Positions 42,996-50,894 of a stretch of 59,154 nucleotides of DNA are shown here, one piece after another (position 1 is the stretch's first letter; the number at the start of each line of letters is the position of its first letter). The stretch spans positions 21,399 to 80,552 of the forward strand of contig NZ_FOEO01000022.1 in assembly GCF_900110765.1 (NCBI RefSeq). The letters are read 5' to 3'. The stretch is from Pseudomonas sp. NFACC02 (GTDB lineage: Bacteria; Pseudomonadota; Gammaproteobacteria; Pseudomonadales; Pseudomonadaceae). The notes under the pieces are model-generated. The model saw only the letters and a list, made by a program, of their open reading frames with translations, made no database searches and was not told where the DNA came from. The translations under genes and the position numbers were made by a program.

Positions 42996-43991
42996 ATGTT
43001 CGATGAGACAAACGCGCAGTGGGGGCTGGTTCATGCCTTCGTGCTGGACGGAAAAGGCGGGGCGCGTTCAATCGCTCGAACCGAACTGGATTGCCTGCAA
43101 CTGGAGCCACACGAAAGCGTGTGGCTTCACTGGGATCGCAGTCATCCGCAGACTCAGACGTGGCTGCGCACCGCGAGCGGGCTGAGTGAGTTCGTTTGCG
43201 ACTTGATGCTTGAGGAAAACACCCGGCCGCGCTTGCTGCCACTGCCTGACGATGAACTGCTGCTGTTTTTGCGCGGGGTGAATCTCAACCCTGGCGCCGA
43301 ACCTGAAGACATGGTGTCGGTACGGATTTTTGCAGCGGCGCAGAGCGTCATATCCCTGCGGCTTCGCTCGTTGCGAGCGACGGATGAGTTAATTGACCTG
43401 CTCAATGAGGGGAAAGGCCCCAAAACCGCGTCCGAGTTGTTGGTGTATCTGGCGCAACTGCTCACCGACAAGGTCCAGGCCGTAGTCAGCGAGCTGACTG
43501 AACTGGTCGATGACATGGAGGAACGCATAGATGCCGACGAACGGTACATGCCTGAACATGGCAATATGGTTCACATCCGGCGCAGGGCGGCGCGAATGCG
43601 TCGGTTTCTGCACCCTCAGCGAGAAATCTATGCGCAGTTGACGCGCAGCAAGATGCCCTGGTTCGTGGACGACGATGCCGATTACTGGAACGAATTGAAC
43701 AACAGCCTGATGCGTTATCTCGAGGAGCTGGAATTGACCCGGGAGCGCGTAGGACTGGTGTTGGAGGCTGAAGACAGGCGCCTCAATGAGCGCATGAACC
43801 GGACCATGTACCGCTTCGGCATCATCACCGGGATCTTTCTGCCCATGAGTTTCCTGACTGGATTGCTGGGGATCAATGTCGGCGGCATTCCGGGCTCGGA
43901 TAATCCGTATGGCTTTCTGTTTGCCTGCGGTCTGATGATCGTGGTTGCGGTGGGGCAGATGTGGCTGTTCAAGCGTCTGCGGTGGGTGTGA
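42996..43991 (+). CDS. cmaX: CorA/ZntB-like membrane transporter CmaX
   Basis: A 331-residue CorA-superfamily protein. A large cytoplasmic domain with long helices (LTDKVQAVVSELTELVDDME) precedes two C-terminal membrane helices. The loop motif is GLLGINVGGIPG, so the pore signature is G-I-N as in ZntB-type proteins rather than the G-M-N of magnesium channels. It probably moves divalent cations such as zinc. It opens the cmaX-crfX-cmpX-sigX-oprF cluster. The ATG at 42996 follows AAGGAC. Confidence 0.92.
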   Translation: MFDETNAQWGLVHAFVLDGKGGARSIARTELDCLQLEPHESVWLHWDRSHPQTQTWLRTASGLSEFVCDLMLEENTRPRLLPLPDDELLLFLRGVNLNPGAEPEDMVSVRIFAAAQSVISLRLRSLRATDELIDLLNEGKGPKTASELLVYLAQLLTDKVQAVVSELTELVDDMEERIDADERYMPEHGNMVHIRRRAARMRRFLHPQREIYAQLTRSKMPWFVDDDADYWNELNNSLMRYLEELELTRERVGLVLEAEDRRLNERMNRTMYRFGIITGIFLPMSFLTGLLGINVGGIPGSDNPYGFLFACGLMIVVAVGQMWLFKRLRWV

Positions 43992-44075
43992 TGAAAAAAA
44001 CGACGTCGTTTACGGTGTCACGTGTGACTCAGGCGAAACTGGCTACGTCTTCCAGTGACATCACGTGAGGTGCCC

Positions 44076-44339
44076 ATGCACGACCCGTTTGAAGAATCAC
44101 TGCGAGACATGCTTAATTCCTCGTCCTCCAGCCGGGATGATGATGCGGCATTGGGGCGTGTGTTGAAGACGGCCAACCGTCAGGTCGGCGCGGGCGACCT
44201 GTTCGGTCTGCTTGGCCGCTGCACACAGGCATTGATGATCGCCGTGAACAACGGCTCGGCTCACGTTTCACCTGTTTCCCGTCGCAAGGCGACGATTGCC
44301 GGCACGGCGTTTACCGCCGCCAAAGACAAGGCTGATTGA
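44076..44339 (+). CDS. crfX: CrfX, small conserved protein
   Basis: An 87-residue soluble protein beginning MHDPFEESLRDMLNSSSSSR. Its place between cmaX and cmpX, upstream of sigX-oprF, matches CrfX of P. fluorescens and P. aeruginosa. The function is poorly defined. The ATG at 44076 follows GTGAGGT; the frame begins at 44055. Its stop lies three bases before the cmpX start. Confidence 0.88.
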   Translation: MHDPFEESLRDMLNSSSSSRDDDAALGRVLKTANRQVGAGDLFGLLGRCTQALMIAVNNGSAHVSPVSRRKATIAGTAFTAAKDKAD

Positions 44340-44341
44340 AT

Positions 44342-45166
44342 ATGGAATTGGACCTCTGGACACAGAGCCTGGTTACCGCAATGACTGCGTTGTGGACCAA
44401 AGTTGCGAACTTCATCCCGAATCTGTTCGGCGCTCTGGTGGTTGTACTGTTGGGTTTCGTGGTTGCAAAGCTGCTCGACACCCTGTTGTCCAAGCTGTTG
44501 GCAAAACTGGGTTTGGACCGTTTGATGGGTGGCACGGGCCTGACCAAACTGATCAGTCGCGCAGGGATCCAGGTCCCGATTTCGACGCTGATCGGCAAGA
44601 TCGTGTACTGGTTCGTGTTGTTGATTTTCCTGGTGTCGGCGGCCGAGTCGCTGGGCCTTGAGCGTGTATCGGCAACGCTGGACATGCTCGCGCTGTACCT
44701 GCCGAAAGTGTTTGGCGCGGCGCTGGTGTTGCTGGTGGGTGTGCTGCTGGCGCAACTGGTCAATGGCATTGTTCGCGGCGCGGCAGAAGGTGTCGGTCTG
44801 GATTACGCGGCGGGCCTTGGACGTGTGGCCCAGTGGCTGGTGATCATCATCAGTATTTCGGTGGCGATCAGTCAGCTGGAGGTGAAAACCGACCTGCTGA
44901 ACCACGTCATAGTGATTGGTTTGATTACCGTTGGTCTGGCCGTTGCGCTGGCCATGGGGCTGGGTAGCCGTGAAATCGCGAGCCAGATCCTGGCAGGAAT
45001 TTATGTGCGGGAGTTGTATCAGGTAGGGCAACAAGTGCGTATTGGAGAGGTCGAAGGGCAGATCGAAGAGATTGGCACGGTGAAAACCACGCTGCTGACC
45101 GATGAAGGGGAACTGGTGTCGTTGTCGAACCGGATCCTTCTCGAACAGCGAGTGAGCAGCCGCTGA
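44342..45166 (+). CDS. cmpX: CmpX, small mechanosensitive-channel-like membrane protein
   Basis: A 274-residue inner membrane protein with about five hydrophobic segments (LFGALVVVLLGFVVAKLLDT; TLIGKIVYWFVLLIFLVSAA; AALVLLVGVLLAQLVNGIVR; WLVIIISISVAISQLEVKT; HVIVIGLITVGLAVALAMGL) and a short MscS-like beta region (VRIGEVEGQIEEIGTVKTTL). Mutants in Pseudomonas are known to alter sigX and oprF expression and membrane properties. The ATG at 44342 is preferred over a TTG two codons upstream. It lies just before sigX. Confidence 0.92.
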   Translation: MELDLWTQSLVTAMTALWTKVANFIPNLFGALVVVLLGFVVAKLLDTLLSKLLAKLGLDRLMGGTGLTKLISRAGIQVPISTLIGKIVYWFVLLIFLVSAAESLGLERVSATLDMLALYLPKVFGAALVLLVGVLLAQLVNGIVRGAAEGVGLDYAAGLGRVAQWLVIIISISVAISQLEVKTDLLNHVIVIGLITVGLAVALAMGLGSREIASQILAGIYVRELYQVGQQVRIGEVEGQIEEIGTVKTTLLTDEGELVSLSNRILLEQRVSSR

Positions 45167-45255
45167 ACCGGCAAATCTGCTAATGTATGCCGCCGCAAAA
45201 TTCCGGAGGTTCCGGGATCAGGCGGACATTTATCTGACTGTCGGCACGACCTGTT

Positions 45256-45846
45256 TTGAATAAACCCCAATCGCTCTCACTGCGTTACGACCCCCGCGAG
45301 CTCTCTGATGAGGAGTTGGTTGCGCGCTCGCACGTCGAGTTGTTCCATGTGACGCGGGCCTATGAAGAGCTGATGCGGCGCTACCAGCGGACACTTTTTA
45401 ACGTCTGCGCGCGCTATTTAGGGAACGATCGCGATGCTGACGATGTCTGTCAGGAGGTGATGCTTAAGGTGTTGTATGGATTGAAGAATTTCGAGGGAAA
45501 ATCGAAATTCAAAACCTGGCTCTACAGCATCACCTATAACGAATGCATCACGCAGTACAGAAAGGAGCGACGAAAGCGTCGGTTGATGGACGCTTTGAGT
45601 CTGGACCCCCTCGAGGAAGCGTCTGAAGACAAGACGCCGAAACCGGAAGAGAAGGGCGGCCTCGATCGCTGGCTCGTGCATGTGAACCCGATTGACAGGG
45701 AAATTCTGGTGCTTCGATTTGTCGCAGAGCTGGAATTTCAGGAGATCGCAGACATAATGCACATGGGCCTGAGTGCTACAAAAATGCGGTACAAACGGGC
45801 ACTTGATAAATTACGTGAGAAATTTGCAGGCGTTACCGAAACTTAA
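45256..45846 (+). CDS. sigX: ECF sigma factor SigX
   Basis: A 196-residue extracytoplasmic function sigma factor. Region 2 contains NVCARYLGNDRDADDVCQEV and KSKFKTWLYSITYNECITQY; region 4 contains LRFVAELEFQEIADIMHMGL and SATKMRYKRALDKLREKFAG. Sequence and place before oprF identify SigX. It drives oprF and fatty acid and envelope genes. The start is TTG at 45256. No anti-sigma gene is adjacent; the cmpX, crfX and cmaX products are thought to influence its activity. Confidence 0.96.
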   Translation: MNKPQSLSLRYDPRELSDEELVARSHVELFHVTRAYEELMRRYQRTLFNVCARYLGNDRDADDVCQEVMLKVLYGLKNFEGKSKFKTWLYSITYNECITQYRKERRKRRLMDALSLDPLEEASEDKTPKPEEKGGLDRWLVHVNPIDREILVLRFVAELEFQEIADIMHMGLSATKMRYKRALDKLREKFAGVTET

Positions 45847-45872
45847 CTCGGAGCAAATATCTCTAACGGGCA

Positions 45873-45894
45873 GGCAAGTTCTGATAGACTTGCC
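45873..45894. other. Stem-loop in the sigX-oprF gap
   Basis: GGCAAGT pairs with ACTTGCC around the loop TCTGATAG, about 25 bases after the sigX stop. It is not followed by a T-run. It may act as an attenuator of read-through from sigX or as an oprF leader structure; the 107-base gap also holds the oprF ribosome binding site and probably the oprF promoters. Confidence 0.5.
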
Positions 45895-45953
45895 GACGAG
45901 TTGTCCTCCGATTAGGGGGACCGCTTTACAATCACCAGATGGGGATTTAACGG

Positions 45954-46988
45954 ATGAAACTGAAAAACACCTTGGGCTTGGCCATTGGTACTATTGTTGC
46001 CGCAACTTCGTTCGGCGCTCTGGCACAAGGCCAAGGCGCAGTCGAAATCGAAGGCTTCGCCAAGAAAGAACAGTTCGACAGCGCTCGTAATTTCAAAAAC
46101 GACGGCAACCTGTTCGGCGGTTCGGTTGGCTACTTCCTGACTGACGACGTTGAATTGCGTCTGGGCTACGACGAAGTTCACAACGTCCGTAGCGACGATG
46201 GCAAGAACATCAAGGGCGCGAACACCGCTCTGGACGCTCTGTACCACTTCAACAACCCGGGCGACATGCTGCGTCCGTACGTCTCGGCTGGTTTCTCCGA
46301 TCAGAGCATCGGTCAGAACGGCAGCGGCGGTCGTAACCGCTCCACCTTCGCCAACATCGGCGGCGGTGCCAAGCTGTACTTCACCGACAACTTCTATGCC
46401 CGTGCTGGCGTTGAAGCTCAGTACAACATCGACCAGGGTGACACCGAGTGGGCACCTAGCGTCGGTATCGGCGTAAACTTCGGTGGCGGCTCCAAGAAAG
46501 TTGAAGCTGCTCCAGCGCCAGTCGCTGAAGTGTGCTCCGACAGCGACAACGACGGCGTTTGCGATAACGTCGACAAGTGCCCTGACACCCCGGCCAACGT
46601 TACCGTTGACGCCAACGGTTGCCCGGCTGTTGCTGAAGTCGTACGTGTTGAACTGGACGTGAAATTCGACTTCGACAAGTCGGTTGTCAAGCCAAGCAGC
46701 TACGGCGACATCAAAAACCTGGCTGACTTCATGAAGCAGTACCCACAAACCACCACCACTGTTGAAGGTCACACTGACTCCGTCGGTCCTGACGCTTACA
46801 ACCAGAAACTGTCCGAGCGTCGTGCAAACGCCGTTAAACAAGTTCTGGTTAACCAGTACGGTGTTGGCGCTAACCGCGTGAACTCGGTTGGCTACGGCGA
46901 AACCCGTCCAGTTGCAGACAACGCAACTGAAGCAGGTCGCGCTATTAACCGTCGCGTAGAAGCACAAGTAGAAGCCCAAGCTAAGTAA
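45954..46988 (+). CDS. oprF: Major outer membrane porin OprF (OmpA family)
   Basis: A 344-residue porin. The signal peptide runs to about residue 24 (ATSFGALAQ). An eight-strand barrel covers about 25-180 and a proline-alanine hinge with a four-cysteine loop (VCSDSDNDGVCDNVDKCPDT) follows. The C-terminal OmpA domain has FDFDKSVVKPSSYGDIKNLA, TVEGHTDSVGPDAYNQKLSE and RVNSVGYGETRPVADN, binding peptidoglycan. Codon use is strongly biased towards preferred codons, as for a very abundant protein. SigX, encoded upstream, is its known regulator. Confidence 0.97.
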   Translation: MKLKNTLGLAIGTIVAATSFGALAQGQGAVEIEGFAKKEQFDSARNFKNDGNLFGGSVGYFLTDDVELRLGYDEVHNVRSDDGKNIKGANTALDALYHFNNPGDMLRPYVSAGFSDQSIGQNGSGGRNRSTFANIGGGAKLYFTDNFYARAGVEAQYNIDQGDTEWAPSVGIGVNFGGGSKKVEAAPAPVAEVCSDSDNDGVCDNVDKCPDTPANVTVDANGCPAVAEVVRVELDVKFDFDKSVVKPSSYGDIKNLADFMKQYPQTTTTVEGHTDSVGPDAYNQKLSERRANAVKQVLVNQYGVGANRVNSVGYGETRPVADNATEAGRAINRRVEAQVEAQAK

Positions 46989-47005
46989 TTAGCCCTCGCT
47001 TCACG

Positions 47006-47037
47006 AAAAACCCGGCCTCGGCCGGGTTTTTCTTTTT
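47006..47037 (+). terminator. Intrinsic terminator of oprF
   Basis: AAAACCCGGCC pairs with GGCCGGGTTTT around a TC loop, followed by TCTTTTTC, 17 bases after the oprF stop. Confidence 0.92.
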
Positions 47038-47143
47038 CTGGCAGATGGAAAAACGGCTGAATTGCGATTCGTTCTTCTTTAAAAGTATTTGCGCATCGTG
47101 TGGTACGCCCGCAACAGAAGACTGGAGGCCGTTGTGATCGACG

Positions 47144-48838
47144 TTAATGCCTGAGTAATGCGATCCACAACAACAGGTTAAGCACCAGCGACACTAGCGC
47201 TACCGTTTGCCAAACTTTGAGTGGTTCGCGCTCCAGAAGGGGCCTGGCTCGCGTATGCAACGTGGCAAGTTCGCCGTGTTGAAGCTGTAGCAGCCACTGT
47301 TCCGCCGTTTCAAAGCGCCTGGCCGGATCGGCTTGAAGTGCCTGATCCAGATGGGCGTCGATCCATTCGGGTATGTCTGGGCGATAGCGGCTGACGGGGA
47401 CGGGGTTGCCGAAGCGGCGGTGTTGAAAGGGCTCGATCTCTCCGTACGGGTACTGACCGGTCAGCAGGAAATACAGCGTGACGCTGGCGGCATACAGATC
47501 GAATGCCGGCGCGGGTTCAGCGCCGTCAAACGCCTCCGGGGCGATGAAGCTTGGCGTCCCGGGAATGTCGCCTTTAATGTCGGCAGACAGACCGGGGCAG
47601 AAGGCGAGCCCGAAATCCAGCACGCGTAATTCGCCTTTGTCGTCGATCAGCACGTTGTCCGGCTTGATATCGCGATGGACAATGTTTCGTCGGTGCAACA
47701 GGCCGATCGCGCCTATCAGGTCGCGTGCCAGGGCCGGCCATCGCGCCAGTTCCACCGGTCCCCGTTGCTCAAAGGTTTGCGCCAGCGTTTCGCCTGGGTA
47801 TTCACGCATGACGTAATACAGATGCTGGCGCTCGGGCAATGGATGGACCTGTGGGAAGAAACGCCCGGCCACCCGGCGCAGGAACCACTCCTCCAGCAGC
47901 AAGGTTTGACCGGCGCCGGACTCGTCGTGTCGGGTGTCGGGGAGGGTTTTGAGCAGCCAGGGTTGTCGGTCGGCGTCGGAAACCCGATACAGCAGGGATT
48001 GTCGGGAGTCACCCAGGCGTTGCTCGATCTTCCAGCCCTCGAAGGATTGCCCGGGTTTCAGTGACGGAGGCAACGGCCATTGGTGTAACTGAATCAGGGT
48101 GTCGGCCAGCGTATCAGTGCCCAACTGATCGATCTGGATCAATACGGCGCTGGCGTTGTCCTGGCTTCCCGACAGGTGCGCGGTGTTGACCAATGTCCGA
48201 ACGGCGGCGTTCAGATCATGTTGTTCGCTGAGAATCGTACGAATGCGCGCATCGTTCAGCGTCGACCAGACCCCATCGCTGATCAGCAACAGACGTTCGC
48301 CCTGACGCAGCTCTCCGTCCAGATAATCCATGACCACGTACTGATCCAGGCCGAGCGCGCGTTTGAGCACGTGCTGCATGTCCGGTTGCTCCCAGACATG
48401 GTCCTCGCTGATGCGCTGCAACACCCCGTCATGCCAGCGGTAGACCCGGCAGTCACCGACATGGGCGAGGGTAAAGCGACGGCCGCGCAGGACCAGCGCG
48501 CTGAGCGTGGTCAGCAGTCCGTTCGCCAGCAACCAGCGGTTCTGTGCGAGCAGCAAGCGGTCGAGCGCCTGTGCGACGCCCCAGGTTTCCGGCGTGGCGT
48601 AGTAATCCATGGCCAGGGCCTGTAGGGTCGACCGTGCCGCCAGGCCGCCATCCGCACACTGGCTGACGCCATCCGCCAGCCCGAACAGGTATCCCTTGCT
48701 GGCAGCAAGTGCCGGTGCGGGGGTCACCAGACGGGTGGCGTCCTGGTTCTCGGTCCGTGGGCCGCTGGCGCTGAACTCGGCAACGCGCACCTGCAAGCCC
48801 ACCGCTTTGGCCGGGCTCAATGTCGACGGCGGATTCAT
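47144..48838 (-). CDS. Membrane-anchored PP2C phosphatase / Ser-Thr protein kinase fusion
   Basis: A 564-residue bifunctional protein. Residues about 15-240 form a PP2C-type phosphatase with metal-binding aspartates at D56-G57, GD128-129, SDG near 187-189 and Q-D-N 226-228. Residues about 265-540 form a Hanks-type kinase with lysine about K297, catalytic H388-R-D390, N395 and D408-F-G410. A C-terminal helix at about 543-562 anchors it. It starts 17 bases after the nasA stop with GGAGG, so it is co-transcribed with the nitrate transporter. The P. aeruginosa nitrate locus has the same gene. It may adjust nitrate uptake or reduction by phosphorylation; the targets are unknown. The frame is open to 48964, inside nasA. 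Confidence 0.92.
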   Translation of the reverse strand: MNPPSTLSPAKAVGLQVRVAEFSASGPRTENQDATRLVTPAPALAASKGYLFGLADGVSQCADGGLAARSTLQALAMDYYATPETWGVAQALDRLLLAQNRWLLANGLLTTLSALVLRGRRFTLAHVGDCRVYRWHDGVLQRISEDHVWEQPDMQHVLKRALGLDQYVVMDYLDGELRQGERLLLISDGVWSTLNDARIRTILSEQHDLNAAVRTLVNTAHLSGSQDNASAVLIQIDQLGTDTLADTLIQLHQWPLPPSLKPGQSFEGWKIEQRLGDSRQSLLYRVSDADRQPWLLKTLPDTRHDESGAGQTLLLEEWFLRRVAGRFFPQVHPLPERQHLYYVMREYPGETLAQTFEQRGPVELARWPALARDLIGAIGLLHRRNIVHRDIKPDNVLIDDKGELRVLDFGLAFCPGLSADIKGDIPGTPSFIAPEAFDGAEPAPAFDLYAASVTLYFLLTGQYPYGEIEPFQHRRFGNPVPVSRYRPDIPEWIDAHLDQALQADPARRFETAEQWLLQLQHGELATLHTRARPLLEREPLKVWQTVALVSLVLNLLLWIALLRH

Positions 48839-48855
48839 CGCTACCTCCGTCAGGC

Positions 48856-50067
48856 TCAGACGCGAGCAGCGGTGACGGCGGCCGAACCCCAGGTGGTTCT
48901 CCAGCGGCGTTTGACGTTCATCAGACCGAACCATGCCAGAACACCGAGCGACGCGAACAACCACAGACCCAACTGATAGTCCCCGGTGTTTTGCTTGATA
49001 GCGCCCAGGCCGGCAGCAAGCAAAAATCCTCCGATGCCGCCCGCCATGCCGATCAGGCCGGTCATGACGCCGATTTCTTTACGGAAACGCTGCGGAACCA
49101 ACTGGAACACCGCGCCGTTGCCTGCGCCCAGGCCCAGCATGGCGGCGACGAACAGCGCCAGTGCCGCCCATGAACTCGGCAGGTTGAAACCGACCGCGGC
49201 GATGCAGACTGCAGCGACGGCGTACATGCCGGACAGGGTGCGGATGCCTCCGAAGCGGTCCGCCAATGCACCGCCAAGAGGGCGCATCAGACTGCCGCCG
49301 AACACGCAGGCTGCCGTGTAGTAGCCCGCTGTCACCGGGCTCAGACCGTACTGATCGTTGAAGTAGCCGGGCAGGGCGCTGGCCAGACCGATGAAGCCGC
49401 CGAAGGTGACGCTGTAGAAGAACATGAACCACCAACTGTCACGGTCGCCCAGTGCTTTGAAATAGTCGCCCATGGACTTGGCTTTCGGACGTTCCGGCGC
49501 GTTGCGGGCCATCACTGAGAAGGCGATCAATGTCAGGACCAGTGGCACCACCGCGAAACCGAACACATTGCTCCAGCCAAAGCTTGCCGCCAATACCGGT
49601 GCGATCAGGGCAGCGAACACCGTGCCTGAATTGCCGGCACCCGCGATGCCCATCGCCTTGCCTTGATGCTGCGGCGGATACCATTGCGAAGCCAGCGGCA
49701 GGGCGACGGCGAATGACGCACCCGCCATGCCGAGGAACACACCCAGCAGCAACGCGTGTTCATAGCTGTGAATGCCCAGTAGCCAGGCGCAAAGCAGGGC
49801 AACGATGACAATGATCTGGCCAATGATGCCCGCTGTTTTGGGCGACAGCTGATCGGCGAGCATGCCCATCAGAAAACGCAGGAATGCGCCCGCCAGGATC
49901 GGCGTGGCGACCATCAGGCCGCGTTGTTGTGTGGTCAGGTGCAGGTCGGTGGCGATCTGCACGGCCAATGGGCCGAGCAGGTACCAGACCATAAAGCTCA
50001 GGTCGAAGTAGAGGAACGCTGCGAACAACGTGGGTTTATGGCCGGCTTTCCAGAAGCTTGTATTCAT
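48856..50067 (-). CDS. nasA: Nitrate/nitrite transporter (MFS, NarK/NasA type)
   Basis: A 403-residue major facilitator with 12 predicted helices. The NarK/NRT2 nitrate signatures are AGAGNSGTVFAALIAPVLAA and GLIGMAGGIGGFLLAAGLGA, and the FLRFLMGMLADQLSPKTAGI loop is typical of the family. It imports nitrate for assimilation. The leader upstream holds a sigma-54 promoter, a twin-hairpin ANTAR element and a terminator, so expression should depend on NasT antitermination. The ATG at 50067 (MNTSFWKAGH) was chosen over one at 50079. Confidence 0.94.
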   Translation of the reverse strand: MNTSFWKAGHKPTLFAAFLYFDLSFMVWYLLGPLAVQIATDLHLTTQQRGLMVATPILAGAFLRFLMGMLADQLSPKTAGIIGQIIVIVALLCAWLLGIHSYEHALLLGVFLGMAGASFAVALPLASQWYPPQHQGKAMGIAGAGNSGTVFAALIAPVLAASFGWSNVFGFAVVPLVLTLIAFSVMARNAPERPKAKSMGDYFKALGDRDSWWFMFFYSVTFGGFIGLASALPGYFNDQYGLSPVTAGYYTAACVFGGSLMRPLGGALADRFGGIRTLSGMYAVAAVCIAAVGFNLPSSWAALALFVAAMLGLGAGNGAVFQLVPQRFRKEIGVMTGLIGMAGGIGGFLLAAGLGAIKQNTGDYQLGLWLFASLGVLAWFGLMNVKRRWRTTWGSAAVTAARV

Positions 50068-50189
50068 TTCACACCTCATCTGCAGGAAATCGTTTCTGGG
50101 GCGGCTGTCGTCGCACCGTCACGGGTCAGGTCTTGCAGGTGAAGCACCAGCCCGGCGCTCCACCCGCCCCGTTTTCTGGGGGCCAAAAC

Positions 50190-50238
50190 GAAAAAACGTC
50201 GCCACCCTGTTCGCGCTGTGCGAAGGGGTGTGCGACGT
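50190..50238 (-). terminator. Leader terminator upstream of nasA
   Basis: On the minus strand ACGTCGC (50238-50232) pairs with GCGACGT (50202-50196), with inner pairing ACCC/GGGT and TTCGC/GCGAA, and is followed by TTTTTT. It lies about 120 bases before the nasA start, so it must be overcome for nasA expression. Its 5' arm overlaps the 3' arm of ANTAR hairpin 2. Confidence 0.85.
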
Positions 50239-50272
50239 CTTTGTCGAACGTGGGGCAACCGCCGTTGGCTAC
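50233..50272 (-). promoter_or_regulatory. ANTAR-type antiterminator RNA element in the nasA leader
   Basis: Two consecutive hairpins have six-base loops with A at position 1 and G at position 4. Hairpin 1 (50272-50255) is GTAGCC-AACGGC-GGTTGC, using two wobble pairs. Hairpin 2 (50246-50233) is CGAC-AAAGAC-GTCG. The linker is eight bases. This is the RNA signature known for EutV, NasR and NasT. Hairpin 2 uses the 5' arm of the following terminator, so the two folds exclude each other. Confidence 0.75.
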
Positions 50273-50287
50273 CTGTATGAACGGTGT

Positions 50288-50303
50288 AGCAAAACGCGGG
50301 CCA
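50288..50303 (-). promoter_or_regulatory. Sigma-54 promoter of the nasA operon
   Basis: Minus-strand TGGCCCGCGTTTTGCT has GG and GC separated by ten bases, as required for RpoN promoters. It sits immediately after the nasT stop codon, and ANTAR hairpin 1 begins about 17 bases after the GC, so the transcript would start just before the hairpin. NtrC would be the expected activator. Confidence 0.7.
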
Positions 50304-50306
50304 TCG

Positions 50307-50882
50307 TTAACCCAGCAGCTCGCTCATGGCGATAATCTGCTCCGCCACTTGTACCAGTTTCTGCTGCCGGCTCATGGCCTGACGGCGCATGAGCGTGTAG
50401 GCCTCATCCTCAGTGCAGCTCTTCATCTTCATCAGCAGGCCTTTGGCGGTTTCGATGCGCTTGCGTTCGGCCAGTTGCTGATCACGCGCCAGCAGCTGCG
50501 CGCGCAGGTCCTGGTCACTCTCGAAGCGCGCCATGGCCACGTCGAGAATGGGCTGCAAGCGTTGGGCATGAATGCCTTCGACGATGTAGGCGCTGACCCC
50601 TGACTTGATGGCCTGGCGCATCACGCCAGGATCGTGTTCATCAGTGAACATCACGATCGGGCGGGGCAGGTCGCGGGTGATCAGCACGACTTGTTCAAGC
50701 ACGTCGCGCCCCGGCGATTCGGTGTCAATCAGAATCACATCCGGACGCACCGCATGCACACGCGCCGGCAGATCGATAATCAGGCCGGACTCGTCAATGA
50801 CCTCGAAACCGGCCTCGATGAGCGCAGCCTTCAAGCGTCCGACTTTCTTGGGCGTGTCGTTGATCAGCAGGATTCGCAGCAT
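50307..50882 (-). CDS. nasT: NasT, ANTAR-domain antitermination regulator
   Basis: A 191-residue response-regulator-like protein. The receiver-like domain covers about residues 1-120 (MLRILLINDTPKKVGRLKAA; DVILIDTESPGRDVLEQVVL) and the ANTAR RNA-binding domain about 130-185 (ERKRIETAKGLLMKMKSCTE; AYTLMRRQAMSRQQKLVQVA). It binds leader RNA to prevent termination; NasS holds it inactive without nitrate. It follows nasS by 12 bases. Targets are predicted at 50233-50272 and 52201-52241. Confidence 0.95.
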   Translation of the reverse strand: MLRILLINDTPKKVGRLKAALIEAGFEVIDESGLIIDLPARVHAVRPDVILIDTESPGRDVLEQVVLITRDLPRPIVMFTDEHDPGVMRQAIKSGVSAYIVEGIHAQRLQPILDVAMARFESDQDLRAQLLARDQQLAERKRIETAKGLLMKMKSCTEDEAYTLMRRQAMSRQQKLVQVAEQIIAMSELLG

Positions 50883-50894
50883 GGTCGCGTCTCC

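Noticed and set aside
45912..46979. Minus-strand open frame of 355 codons opposite oprF
   Set aside because: It arises from the extreme codon bias of oprF. It is V/N/F-rich and matches nothing I know.
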